Source of the DNA: Thalassotalea insulae
Lineage (GTDB): Bacteria; Pseudomonadota; Gammaproteobacteria; Enterobacterales; Alteromonadaceae
Length of the DNA: 64,000 nt
Assembly: GCF_030161395.1 (NCBI RefSeq)
Contig: NZ_BSST01000001.1
Span: 2,542,001-2,606,000, forward strand
Reading direction: 5' to 3'
Made by a program: the position numbers and the translations under genes
Shown: positions 8,359-17,032 of the stretch, in pieces
Position numbering within the stretch: the stretch's first letter is position 1
Layout of the letters: the number at the start of each line of letters is the position of its first letter
Notes under the pieces: model-generated
What the model saw: only the letters and a program-made list of their open reading frames with translations
Database searches by the model: none
What the model was told of the DNA's origin: nothing

Positions 8359-10806
8359 ATGATGAATAAATTATTCGTTAGTGTTCCAACCAAGTTATTA
8401 TTGCTGGTGATCAGTGCTTTATTGTTACTAAGCGCTGGTATTTCAGTGATGTCTATCGATCGTTTGAATAAAGAGTTCAAGCGCTTTCAAGTGGAAAAAA
8501 TACAGCAAGGTCAGGATCAACTGAAATTACATAGTGATATTGCGAAAAACCAATTAGGTTTGTGGATTGAATCTTTTACCGATATGGTGCAACTAGATTC
8601 GATTGATGATAACCAGACGCTGGCCTTAGCTATAGAGCGTCAGTTTGACGCCTTACAAATTAATCATAATGTTGATAATGCCTGGTTAATTGACAGCAAT
8701 GAAAATTTGCTTTATCAGTCAAGCGCTGCTAATTCAGATATTCGCAGTGCTGCAAACTCCGCCTTAAAGACCCAGCAACCTTGGTATCAGTTAACATGCG
8801 ACAAGCGATGTTTGCAGTTAATTGCCGTGCCCTTGATTAATGCAAATGGTGAATCAGTGGTGATAGTGATGACTATTTCTTTAGTCGATATTATCTATGC
8901 GATTAATCAGGCATTAAATAGTGAAATTGCCGTGGTCAGTTTTGCTAATAATGAACAGGCCTTGATCGCTAATGGATTGTTTGTATCTTCATCAAATTTA
9001 GCGCTAATGAAGCAAATTCTTAAACAAGATGCTGCCAATGCTTTAGTAAAAAAAGTGAAACAGCTGGGCTTGCAGGTAGGGATAGCGAAAAGTAGCTACT
9101 TAATTAATTTAATGCCGCTAGCGCAAACAGATAATCGGCAATTTTTTCTGCTACTTGCGGATGACGTTAGCTCAATTACTGAAGAGTACAGCCAATACCG
9201 TTTGCAGTTTTTACTGTCGGCGTTATTGATTTTTATCACGCTGGCGGTGTTTGTTTATTTTGTTACTAATCCATTTACTAATCGTATTTTAAAGTTATCT
9301 AATGCCTTACCCTTATTGGCCCGTAAAGAATTTGAAAAATTTCGTCTGATCCAGCTTAATCGCCGTCGGCTTTTTGCCGATGAACTGGATATAGTGGCCG
9401 ATTCAGCCACTGAACTGAGTTATGAATTAGAGCAGCTTAATATTGAAGTAGAGCAAAAAACCAAGGAGCTGGAAAATATCGCCATGTATGATCTGCTGAC
9501 CGGTTTGCCCAACCGTAATATGCTTAATTATCACTTGCGAAAATCAGTAGCCAATATTGCCCGTTATAAGCATGGCGTAGCGGTTTTATTTTTAGATTTA
9601 GATGACTTTAAAAAGGTTAATGATAGCCATGGTCATTCGGAAGGTGACAAGTTATTGATAGAAGCCGCCAATCGCTTGCGTGTTAGTGTCCGTAATATCG
9701 ATTTGGCCTGTCGCTTTGGTGGTGATGAATTTGTCGTTGTGCTCAGTCATGTTAACAGTGAGGTTGATGCGATCCCGGTTGCGGAGCAAATTTTAGAAAG
9801 TTTTAAAGCGCCGATTAAAATTGGTTCCAGTATTTTTTATGTTTCTACCAGTATTGGTATCTCTTATTGCCGGGATGAAATTTCTAAACCGGAGCAGTTG
9901 ATCAGCCAGGCAGATATTGCCATGTATGAAGCAAAAGACAATGGCGGCGGTCAGTATCATATTTATCATCAAGACATGTACCAAAGAGTGGCGCATCGGG
10001 TGATGATGGAAACAGAAGTGCGTCAGGCGTTAGCGAAAGGGCAGTTTAGCCTGAGTTTACAACCGCAAGTGATGGCAAAGAGCAAGAAAATTTATGGTTT
10101 CGAGGCATTGCTGAGGTGGCGACACCCAGAAAAAGGCATGATCTCACCGGATGACTTCATTCCTATCTTAGAAAATTCTGAGCACATGGTGGAACTAGGT
10201 TATTGGGTGATCAGACGCTGCTTTGAAATAGTAAAACAATTACAGCGCTATGGGTTAAAAGATGTGCGTATTGCGATGAACCTGTCGGCAGGGCAGTTCG
10301 TAGATGGCAATTTACCTCAGTATTTACATGCGTTATTAAGAGAATTTTCTTTACCTGCGCGATTATTTGAACTGGAACTTACGGAGCAAACATTAGTGAA
10401 GGATATCGACCGGGCAATTGAAATGATGAACAATTTAAGGACGATAGGCTTTTCATTTGCCATTGATGATTTTGGTACGGGCTATTCGTCTTTGGCGTAT
10501 ATCAAAAAGATGCCAGTAGATGTCATTAAAATCGATAAAAGCTTTATCTTTGGTATGCTAGAAAATCATGCCGATTATCAAATTATCACTTCAACGATTG
10601 CTATGGTGAAAAACTTAGGGCTAACCGTAGTTGCAGAAGGGGTGGAAAGTAGTGCGCAATTGAGAAGTTTATCCGAGAGTAATTGTGACATTATTCAAGG
10701 TTATTATTTCTCTAAACCTGTGCCGGAAAAAGAGCTATTAGCATTTCTTGATAATCACGTGGTAGATGGCTGTTGGAAAACGGCGCCTCAGGTGACGTTT
10801 CAGTAG
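8359..10806 (+). CDS. Membrane-bound GGDEF-EAL protein (c-di-GMP turnover)
   Basis: The 815-residue protein starts one base after the porin stop codon, so it is part of the same operon. An N-terminal helix (LLLLVISALLLLSAGI), a periplasmic sensor region of about 230 residues and a second helix near residues 285-305 precede a coiled linker. The GGDEF domain is intact (RFGGDEF near residue 454). The EAL domain is also intact: FEALLRW near 582, FELELTEQ, the metal-binding AIDDFGTGYSSL and VVAEGVES. Both synthesis and breakdown of c-di-GMP are therefore possible; the direction cannot be read from sequence. The operon suggests that the periplasmic or outer-membrane partners feed its sensor region. 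Confidence 0.93.
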   Translation: MMNKLFVSVPTKLLLLVISALLLLSAGISVMSIDRLNKEFKRFQVEKIQQGQDQLKLHSDIAKNQLGLWIESFTDMVQLDSIDDNQTLALAIERQFDALQINHNVDNAWLIDSNENLLYQSSAANSDIRSAANSALKTQQPWYQLTCDKRCLQLIAVPLINANGESVVIVMTISLVDIIYAINQALNSEIAVVSFANNEQALIANGLFVSSSNLALMKQILKQDAANALVKKVKQLGLQVGIAKSSYLINLMPLAQTDNRQFFLLLADDVSSITEEYSQYRLQFLLSALLIFITLAVFVYFVTNPFTNRILKLSNALPLLARKEFEKFRLIQLNRRRLFADELDIVADSATELSYELEQLNIEVEQKTKELENIAMYDLLTGLPNRNMLNYHLRKSVANIARYKHGVAVLFLDLDDFKKVNDSHGHSEGDKLLIEAANRLRVSVRNIDLACRFGGDEFVVVLSHVNSEVDAIPVAEQILESFKAPIKIGSSIFYVSTSIGISYCRDEISKPEQLISQADIAMYEAKDNGGGQYHIYHQDMYQRVAHRVMMETEVRQALAKGQFSLSLQPQVMAKSKKIYGFEALLRWRHPEKGMISPDDFIPILENSEHMVELGYWVIRRCFEIVKQLQRYGLKDVRIAMNLSAGQFVDGNLPQYLHALLREFSLPARLFELELTEQTLVKDIDRAIEMMNNLRTIGFSFAIDDFGTGYSSLAYIKKMPVDVIKIDKSFIFGMLENHADYQIITSTIAMVKNLGLTVVAEGVESSAQLRSLSESNCDIIQGYYFSKPVPEKELLAFLDNHVVDGCWKTAPQVTFQ

Positions 10807-10840
10807 TGAGCGCTTTTGATGGGCACTCACTACGATATAA

Positions 10841-12679
10841 TTAGAAAGTGGCATTAATGTGAGCGGCGAATTGCTCTGCTCCCATAAAGCCGGTTACTCG
10901 TTGTTCAGTTAATTCTTGGCCATTAAGATCAAAGAACAAGATTGACGGCAAGCCGAAAATATTAAACTGCTTCATCATAGTGATAGTTTCAGGTGATCCC
11001 ATATCGGTTAAATCCATTTGAATTAATACTGTATTACTAAGGGCTTGCTGTACTTGTGGCGCAGGAAAGGTGTATTTTTCAAACTCTTTGCAGGCAATGC
11101 ACCAATCAGCATACAGATCGACCATTACAGTTTTACCGTCACTGTTTGCCTGTTTTACCTGTTGCTGCAGCTCCGCTAAGCTACCCACTATTAAAAACAT
11201 CTTGTTATGCTCTGAGTTGATTACCTTTGTTTGTGGGGCCGAGTGTATTAACTGGTACGCTTGATTAGCACCATAAAACATCATTAAAAAGATCATCAGG
11301 CTGCGTAGGCCAAACCAAAAATTCGCTTTAGTGCCTTGATTGGCAACGTAGAAGTAACTGGCGGAACCGAGTAATAATGCAATCCAAAGTATATTAGCAA
11401 AGGTTTCTGGTAAAAAGCGCTCTAATAAAAAGATAGGTACAGCAAGTAATAACAGACCAAAAATGTTTTTAATAACATTCATCCAATTACCGGCTTTTGG
11501 TAACAATTTACCTCCTGAACTACCTAAAATTAATAGTGGTAGCCCCATCCCAAGACTCAGTGCATACAGGGCTACGCCGCCTAATACTATATCGCCGGAT
11601 TGTGAAATATAGAGTAAGGCACCTGTTAGTGGTGCTGTTGTGCATGGAGAAGCGACCAGGCCGGAAATTGCTCCCATGGCTAATACGCCAAAATAAGAGC
11701 CGCCTTTTTGGTTATTACTTAATTGATTGAGTTTATTTTGCCAGCTAAGCGGCAAAGCTAAGTTAAACAGGCCAAACATGGATAAGGCTAAAAAGATAAA
11801 CAAGATGCTTAATACGATTAACACTATCGGGTGTTGAAACATTGCCTGAAATTTAGCACCAGCTAACGCGACGATTATACCGAGTAAGGTGTAGGTAATT
11901 GCCATCCCCTGAACATAAACAAAGGATAAGCTAAAGGCTTTTTTCGTTGACAGAGTGTCTTTTTGGCCAACTATAATACCAGTTAAAATAGGATACATAG
12001 GGAAAACGCAAGGGGTAAAGGACAGTAATAACCCCCCGATAAAAAATGCGATTAAGGTCAGGAAGGTATTATTCCCTTTTAGCATTTCGACTAACTGATA
12101 CTGCTCGCTTTTATTAGCACCCTGATTTGCGTTTTTTCCTGTAGTTAAAGGAAGTGTAGTTGGTTGTGATGCTTGATTAAGCGCTGATAATACTGATGTA
12201 GCAGTGGAGTTAAATTCACCGAGTTCAACGGTTTTAATAATAGGTGGAAAACACAAACCAGCTTCAGCACACCCTTGATAGCGGATAAAAATTTTACCCC
12301 CGGTTGATACTTGCTTTAGCGGTATGGTAAGTCTGAGAGGACCTTTGTAAATTTGCTGTTTACCAAAAAATTCATCCTCATGATCTATGCCTGTTGGCAA
12401 AGCAACTGGATCAAAGCTAACGGCTTCACCAGTAAATTTAAACTGCTTCTTGTACAGGTAATAACCTTCTGCGATATCGAAGGACAGGGTTAAGGAAGCG
12501 CCTTGTTGGTCAAAATTAAAAACAAAGGCTTGATCAGGCTTTAAAAATTCATCTTCATTACTAAATAAGGATGAAGAGGAAGTATCAAATACAGAACTTT
12601 GTGCCTGAACAGGAAAATTAATACTAACGAGTGACACTAGCAAAAGAATGGCTAGTACTAGGTTGTTTTTATTTATCAT
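10841..12679 (-). CDS. dsbD: Thiol:disulfide interchange protein DsbD
   Basis: DsbD carries electrons from cytoplasmic thioredoxin across the inner membrane to periplasmic reductases. The 612-residue product has all parts: signal peptide, N-terminal alpha domain with the cysteine pair in QGCAEAGLCFPP, a membrane beta domain with eight helices and the cysteines of CVFPMYPILTG and ASPCTTAPLTG, and a C-terminal thioredoxin-like gamma domain with ADWCIACKEFE. All six redox cysteines are present. Its ATG overlaps the cutA stop by four bases, and the cutA-dsbD order is common in gammaproteobacteria. Confidence 0.96.
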   Translation of the reverse strand: MINKNNLVLAILLLVSLVSINFPVQAQSSVFDTSSSSLFSNEDEFLKPDQAFVFNFDQQGASLTLSFDIAEGYYLYKKQFKFTGEAVSFDPVALPTGIDHEDEFFGKQQIYKGPLRLTIPLKQVSTGGKIFIRYQGCAEAGLCFPPIIKTVELGEFNSTATSVLSALNQASQPTTLPLTTGKNANQGANKSEQYQLVEMLKGNNTFLTLIAFFIGGLLLSFTPCVFPMYPILTGIIVGQKDTLSTKKAFSLSFVYVQGMAITYTLLGIIVALAGAKFQAMFQHPIVLIVLSILFIFLALSMFGLFNLALPLSWQNKLNQLSNNQKGGSYFGVLAMGAISGLVASPCTTAPLTGALLYISQSGDIVLGGVALYALSLGMGLPLLILGSSGGKLLPKAGNWMNVIKNIFGLLLLAVPIFLLERFLPETFANILWIALLLGSASYFYVANQGTKANFWFGLRSLMIFLMMFYGANQAYQLIHSAPQTKVINSEHNKMFLIVGSLAELQQQVKQANSDGKTVMVDLYADWCIACKEFEKYTFPAPQVQQALSNTVLIQMDLTDMGSPETITMMKQFNIFGLPSILFFDLNGQELTEQRVTGFMGAEQFAAHINATF

Positions 12680-12990
12680 TTGGCTAACGACTCATCTATC
12701 CATTGCAAATATGCATGACTACCTTGAGTGATATCTAGAGCAATAACTTCCGGAACATCATAAGGGTGTAATTGTGTTATTCTATCATTGATAACAGGAA
12801 ATAATTCAACTTTGGTTTTTATTAATAATTGCACTTCTTGATCTCGTTCTATTTTACCTTGCCACTGATAAATTGAAGTTATTTGAGGCAAAATATTAAT
12901 ACAGGCGGCCAGATTTTCTTTGACTAAGGTATCGGCAATTTGCTCTGCAACTTCCTGACTTGGGCAGGTAGATAAAATGACGTGATACAT
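12676..12990 (-). CDS. cutA: Divalent cation tolerance protein CutA
   Basis: The 104-residue product matches the trimeric CutA family in length and motifs: STCPSQEVAEQIADTLV, LAACINILPQITSIYQWQGKIE and HPYDVPEVIALDI. In Escherichia coli cutA affects copper tolerance, but the molecular role is unsettled. It overlaps the start of dsbD by four bases (ATGA), so the two are translated in a coupled way. The gene reads away from fxsA, from which it is separated by a 143-base promoter region. Confidence 0.95.
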   Translation of the reverse strand: MYHVILSTCPSQEVAEQIADTLVKENLAACINILPQITSIYQWQGKIERDQEVQLLIKTKVELFPVINDRITQLHPYDVPEVIALDITQGSHAYLQWIDESLAK

Positions 12991-13133
12991 TAACTGTACT
13001 TCCTTAAGATTAACTTAACAGCAGAGCATACTCGGCTTACATTTTTAATCAATAGTATTAAGGCAAGGGTATATGGTTGAAATAGACCTGACTATCCCCA
13101 TATCTGTTTCAATGAATTCAAAATGAGCCTGGC

Positions 13134-13643
13134 ATGTTTAAGATCTTATTTCTGTTATTTATCGTTATTCCTATCATTGAAATTGCTGTGATAATGCAAG
13201 TAGGTGCAATCTTGGGAGCTTGGCCGACAGTTGCTATTGTTATTCTGACTGCCTGGTTAGGCGCGAAGAACGTTAAACAACAAGGAATAGCGACTATTCA
13301 GTCGTTGCAAAATAAAATGGCGCAAGGGGAAGCTCCCTCAGATGAAATTGTTGCCGGATTACTCTTACTTGTTGCCGGCGTATTATTAGTGACTCCTGGC
13401 TTTGTTACTGATATTTTCGGCTTATCTTTATTAGTACCTCAGTGCCGAAAATTGTTGATCAATTCAGTGCGTAGCCATTTAACCGTCAGTAATTTTGGCA
13501 CGGGTCAGAGTTTTAGCTTTCATAGTCAATCTTTTAATTCTCAGCATCAAGGTCATACAGCGTTTGATAACGAAAGCCCTGGTGCTGGAGAAAAGTTGCA
13601 TAAAGGGAAAACTATCGACGGTGAGTTTGAACGGAAAGAGTAA
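13134..13643 (+). CDS. fxsA: FxsA family membrane protein
   Basis: FxsA is a small inner-membrane protein named for suppressing F-plasmid exclusion of phage T7; its normal role is unknown. The 169-residue product shows the family pattern: an N-terminal helix pair (LFLLFIVIPIIEIAVIMQVG and WPTVAIVILTAWLGAKNVKQQG), then LLLLVAGVLLVTPGFVTDIFGLSLL, followed by a polar, Ser- and Gln-rich tail. It sits just upstream of groES, as in many gammaproteobacteria. Confidence 0.93.
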   Translation: MFKILFLLFIVIPIIEIAVIMQVGAILGAWPTVAIVILTAWLGAKNVKQQGIATIQSLQNKMAQGEAPSDEIVAGLLLLVAGVLLVTPGFVTDIFGLSLLVPQCRKLLINSVRSHLTVSNFGTGQSFSFHSQSFNSQHQGHTAFDNESPGAGEKLHKGKTIDGEFERKE

Positions 13644-13661
13644 AATTTTTTTAAATTGGCA

Positions 13662-13689
13662 CTTGTGAAGTGGTAAAACATCCCCATTT
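13662..13689 (+). promoter_or_regulatory. Sigma32-like heat-shock promoter of groES-groEL
   Basis: CTTGTG at 13662-13667 and CCCCATTT at 13682-13689 are 14 bases apart, close to the heat-shock consensus CTTGAA - 13 to 15 - CCCCATNT. It lies 59 bases before groES. No CIRCE inverted repeat is seen, so control is probably by sigma32 rather than HrcA. Confidence 0.75.
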
Positions 13690-13747
13690 CATAGCCAAAC
13701 AATTATGTTAAACCTTAAATTTAGTTTACATCTCAGGAGAGAAATCA

Positions 13748-14038
13748 ATGAGCATTCGTCCATTACACGATCGCGTAATTATTAAACGTAAAGAAGTAGA
13801 AGCAAAATCTGCTGGCGGCATCGTTTTAACGGGAAGCGCTGCTGAGAAATCAACTCGTGGTGAAGTTGTTGCAGTAGGCAATGGCCGTATTTTAGAAAAC
13901 GGTGAAGTACGTGCTTTAGACGTTAAAGTTGGTGATCAAGTAATTTTTAATGAAGGTTACGGTGTTAAAACTGAAAAAATCGATGGTGAAGAAGTATTGA
14001 TCCTAAGCGAATCAGATATTTTAGCAATCGTAGAATAG
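13748..14038 (+). CDS. groES: Co-chaperonin GroES
   Basis: GroES caps the GroEL ring and enables folding of enclosed proteins. The 96-residue product begins MSIRPLHDRVIIKRKE and contains the mobile loop KSAGGIVLTGSAAEK and the conserved GVKTEKIDGEEVLIL-like end with the metal/roof region. A strong ribosome binding site (CAGGAGAG) precedes the ATG. It is 63 bases upstream of groEL, and the pair is preceded by a sigma32-like promoter. Confidence 0.99.
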   Translation: MSIRPLHDRVIIKRKEVEAKSAGGIVLTGSAAEKSTRGEVVAVGNGRILENGEVRALDVKVGDQVIFNEGYGVKTEKIDGEEVLILSESDILAIVE

Positions 14039-14101
14039 TAACCACTTATTGTAGGTTGAACGTTAGTTCGACAAACTAATAGATTATAGGAATTTAAGAC
14101 A

Positions 14102-15751
14102 ATGGCAAAAGACGTATTATTTGGTAATGATGCACGCGTTAAAATGCTTAACGGTGTAAACATTCTAGCAGATGCAGTAAAAGTAACTTTAGGTCCCAAA
14201 GGCCGTAACGTTGTATTAGACAAATCATTTGGCGGCCCAACAATCACTAAAGATGGTGTTTCTGTTGCGAAAGAAATCGAACTTGAAGACAAGTTTGAAA
14301 ATATGGGCGCGCAAATGGTGAAAGAAGTTGCTTCTAAAGCCAATGACGAAGCGGGTGACGGTACAACAACTGCGACAGTACTTGCACAATCAATTGTAAC
14401 TGAAGGTTTAAAATCAATTGCTGCCGGCATGAACCCAATGGACTTAAAACGTGGTATCGACAAAGCGGTTATCGCAGCGGTTGAAGAATTGAAAGGTTTA
14501 TCAACGCCATGTGCTGATAACAAAGCGATTGAGCAGGTAGGTACTATCTCAGCTAACTCTGATGAAACTGTTGGTAAAATTATTGCTACAGCAATGGAAC
14601 GTGTTGGCACTGAAGGTGTTATCACCGTTGAAGAAGGCCAAGCATTAACTGACGAATTAGACGTTGTTGAAGGTATGCAGTTTGACCGTGGTTATTTATC
14701 ACCATACTTCATTAATAATCAGGAAAGTGGTGCGGTTGAATTAGAAAACCCGTTCATCTTATTAGTGGATAAAAAAATCTCTAATATCCGTGAATTATTA
14801 ACGACTCTAGAAGCCGTAGCTAAAGCTGGTAAGCCGTTATTAATTATTGCTGAAGACGTAGAAGGTGAAGCGTTAGCAACATTAGTTGTTAACAACATGC
14901 GTGGCATCGTTAAAGTAGCTGCAGTTAAAGCGCCAGGTTTTGGTGACCGTCGTAAAGCGATGTTACAAGATATCGCAACATTAACTGCCGGTACGGTAAT
15001 TTCTGAAGAAATTGGTATGGAGCTTGAAAAAGCAACTTTAGAAGATTTAGGTCAGGCGAAACGTGTAGTGATCTCTAAAGACAACACGACTATCATCGAT
15101 GGTATCGGTGAGCAAGCTGACATTGAAGCACGTGTTGGTCAAATTCGTGGTCAAATTGAAGAATCTTCTTCAGATTATGACAAAGAAAAACTTCAAGAAC
15201 GTTTAGCTAAATTAGCTGGCGGTGTTGCGGTAATTAAAGTAGGTGCAGCAACTGAAGTTGAAATGAAAGAGAAAAAAGCACGCGTAGAAGATGCGCTTCA
15301 TGCAACTCGTGCAGCGGTTGAAGAAGGCGTAGTTGCTGGTGGTGGTGTTGCTTTAGTTCGTGTATCTGATGCAATTAAAAACTTAGAAGGTGCTAATGAA
15401 GACCAAACACATGGTATTAACGTAGCACTTCGCGCAATGGAAGCACCTCTTCGTCAAATCGTTTCTAACTGCGGTGATGAAGCGTCAGTGGTATTAAATG
15501 AAGTACGTAACGGTGAAGGTAACTATGGTTACAATGCTGGTAACGGTACTTACGGCAACATGTTAGAAATGGGTATCTTAGACCCGGCGAAAGTAACCCG
15601 TAGCGCATTACAATTTGCAGCTTCTGTTGCTGGTTTAATGTTAACTACCGAAGCCATGGTGACTGATGCGCCACAAAAAGACAGCGGCGCTCCAGCTATG
15701 CCTGATATGGGCGGCATGGGCGGAATGGGTGGAATGGGTGGCATGATGTAA
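14102..15751 (+). CDS. groEL: Chaperonin GroEL
   Basis: GroEL is the 60-kDa double-ring chaperonin that folds proteins with GroES and ATP. The 549-residue product is full length with the ATP-binding GDGTTTATVLA near residue 86, AAVKAPGFGDRRKAMLQDIA and AAVEEGVVAGGGVAL, and it ends in the flexible Gly-Gly-Met tail. Codon use is strongly biased toward favoured codons compared with neighbours, as expected for a highly expressed gene. Its terminator follows at about 15893-15917. Confidence 0.99.
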   Translation: MAKDVLFGNDARVKMLNGVNILADAVKVTLGPKGRNVVLDKSFGGPTITKDGVSVAKEIELEDKFENMGAQMVKEVASKANDEAGDGTTTATVLAQSIVTEGLKSIAAGMNPMDLKRGIDKAVIAAVEELKGLSTPCADNKAIEQVGTISANSDETVGKIIATAMERVGTEGVITVEEGQALTDELDVVEGMQFDRGYLSPYFINNQESGAVELENPFILLVDKKISNIRELLTTLEAVAKAGKPLLIIAEDVEGEALATLVVNNMRGIVKVAAVKAPGFGDRRKAMLQDIATLTAGTVISEEIGMELEKATLEDLGQAKRVVISKDNTTIIDGIGEQADIEARVGQIRGQIEESSSDYDKEKLQERLAKLAGGVAVIKVGAATEVEMKEKKARVEDALHATRAAVEEGVVAGGGVALVRVSDAIKNLEGANEDQTHGINVALRAMEAPLRQIVSNCGDEASVVLNEVRNGEGNYGYNAGNGTYGNMLEMGILDPAKVTRSALQFAASVAGLMLTTEAMVTDAPQKDSGAPAMPDMGGMGGMGGMGGMM

Positions 15752-15892
15752 TTTATGCTGGCTTAAATTGCCTACTTCATCGTTGCTTGATTACTCGTTT
15801 AAGAAACACTAAACGTCGTAAGTGAAGCGCCTTGAATTAAACAATTTACTCTGCGCATAAATAGCATTCGCTACTTAACGCTTTCTTGATAT

Positions 15893-15917
15893 AAAAACCT
15901 GCTTCGGCAGGTTTTTT
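15893..15917 (+). terminator. Rho-independent terminator of groES-groEL
   Basis: The stem AACCTGC/GCAGGTT with a TTCG tetraloop is followed by a T run. It lies about 140 bases after the groEL stop. Confidence 0.9.
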
Positions 15918-15925
15918 GTTTTGTT

Positions 15926-16578
15926 CAGTAGATAAAGCGACATATTAAGTTAAAGGTGGCGGTAATGAACTGAGTAACTTAGTGTTGTTGCACCCTAATT
16001 GTCATCGACAATTACATGTATGCTCGTAGTTGTATTTGAGAAACTTGGTATGTATAATGATTAAATATTCAACTGGTCCGATGAGTTAAGAGGCAGTGCC
16101 TTCAAATATCGTAGCCATGTTTATTATACGTTGGGCAGTGCCCAAATACAAAGTAGGCAGTGTCTATTTTGGTGATTTACTCGCAGTTTTTGTGTGGCTA
16201 AATTGTCAGTGACAACACGGTTTAGAGTAGTACTCGCAATACAAATTCTGCTTTCGTTCCTGAATATTTTTCAGGATATATATTAACCCTTATTATGGGC
16301 TATATTATGACACAACGAAAGCAAGATTATTCGACACCTAGTTGGGGAAAATCCTGTGCTGTGCAAATAAAGCAAGCAGAATTAATAGTTAAAGGTATAG
16401 GAAGTTTATTAACCTCTATTCAGGAGATTATTTTTTCACTCAAAAAGCTTTGGCTCGGTTTAGGTGGCCCAACTGTTTTCTATTATCTCGGTGAAAAAGT
16501 TGATTGGCAGGCTCTTAGTGCTGTAATTAACTAGTTAAAGTCGCTGGTCTGTACTTAGGTTCAGATTTATAAAGGCTT
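15926..16578. other. Gene-poor stretch with a cluster of short hairpins
   Basis: No convincing gene is found here. Five short inverted repeats with three-base loops occur between 15996 and 16215: TAATTGTC-ATC-GACAATTA at 15996-16014, AGGC-AGT-GCCT at 16091-16101, TTGGGC-AGT-GCCCAA at 16131-16145, AGGC-AGT-GTCT at 16155-16165 (one G-T pair) and TTGTC-AGT-GACAA at 16203-16215. A 79-codon frame at 16295-16534 has no ribosome binding site and no family match that I know. The stretch runs into a group II intron 3' end and may contain decayed intron RNA domains. Confidence 0.5.
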
Positions 16579-16653
16579 GAGCCGTATGCGGGGAAACTCG
16601 CACGTACGGTTCTTAGGGGAGGGGTAGCTAGCAATAGCTACTCCTTACCCGAC
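16579..16653 (+). mobile_element. Group II intron 3' end (domains V and VI), remnant
   Basis: Bases 16579-16612 form a 34-base hairpin with the conserved group II domain V pattern: GAGCCGTATGCG, a GAAA-type loop region and CGCACGTACGGTTC. It is followed by a second hairpin (16616-16650, GGGGAGGGGTAGCTAG...CTACTCCTTACCC) in the place of domain VI, and the intron should end at CCCGAC, near 16653. No reverse transcriptase frame and no GTGCG-type 5' end are seen in the preceding 650 bases, so the copy is 5'-truncated or badly decayed and probably cannot move by itself. The exact 3' boundary is inferred from the usual AY end. Confidence 0.8.
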
Positions 16654-16681
16654 GTAAAAATCGGTCCAAATCGCTTTTTAG

Positions 16682-16715
16682 AAAAACCCTAACACATCGA
16701 TGTTAGGTTTTTTTT
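16682..16715 (+). terminator. Rho-independent terminator downstream of the intron remnant
   Basis: CCTAACA and TGTTAGG flank a short loop and are followed by a run of eight T. It stands 29 bases after the predicted intron end and is not attached to a recognisable gene, so it may belong to the exon of a lost gene. Confidence 0.75.
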
Positions 16716-17032
16716 GTGTCTGGAATTTCGTAAAGCTTCGTCATTTTAGGGGGATAAAGTGGGGGAGCGATTTAACGTCCATGTGTTGTTTCTAAAGCGT
16801 AAAAGAGATCGACTGCCTTGTAATGTACTTTCATTTTTTGTCTCATAAAGGCAAGTGGAAAACTTATACATCTTTGTAAATATTTGGTTCGTAAATTGCT
16901 AATAACTTGAGTGCAGCATGGCTTTGACACTAACTATTAGCAGCACTACATATTCAAGTGGCAAAAGATTGCCTAAACGGCAAATAGATTGAAAGAGCTG
17001 CTAAGCCTACAGCAATGTAAGAGGGAATTTTT
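16716..17032. other. Intergenic region before an orphan gene
   Basis: I see no gene, RNA or mobile element in this 317-base stretch. It should contain the promoter of the orphan gene at 17033; a GAGGG ribosome binding site lies at its end. Confidence 0.4.

Noticed and set aside
13957..14625. 222-codon minus-strand frame within groES-groEL
   Set aside because: It is antisense to two certain genes with strong codon bias, which often leaves open antisense frames.
16131..16145. Integron attC site
   Set aside because: GTTGGGC and GCCCAA stand in the wrong order and too close together for an attC, and there is no integrase or cassette array.
16295..16534. 79-codon plus-strand frame
   Set aside because: No ribosome binding site, no known family and it overlaps the region expected to contain intron RNA. 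It may be chance.
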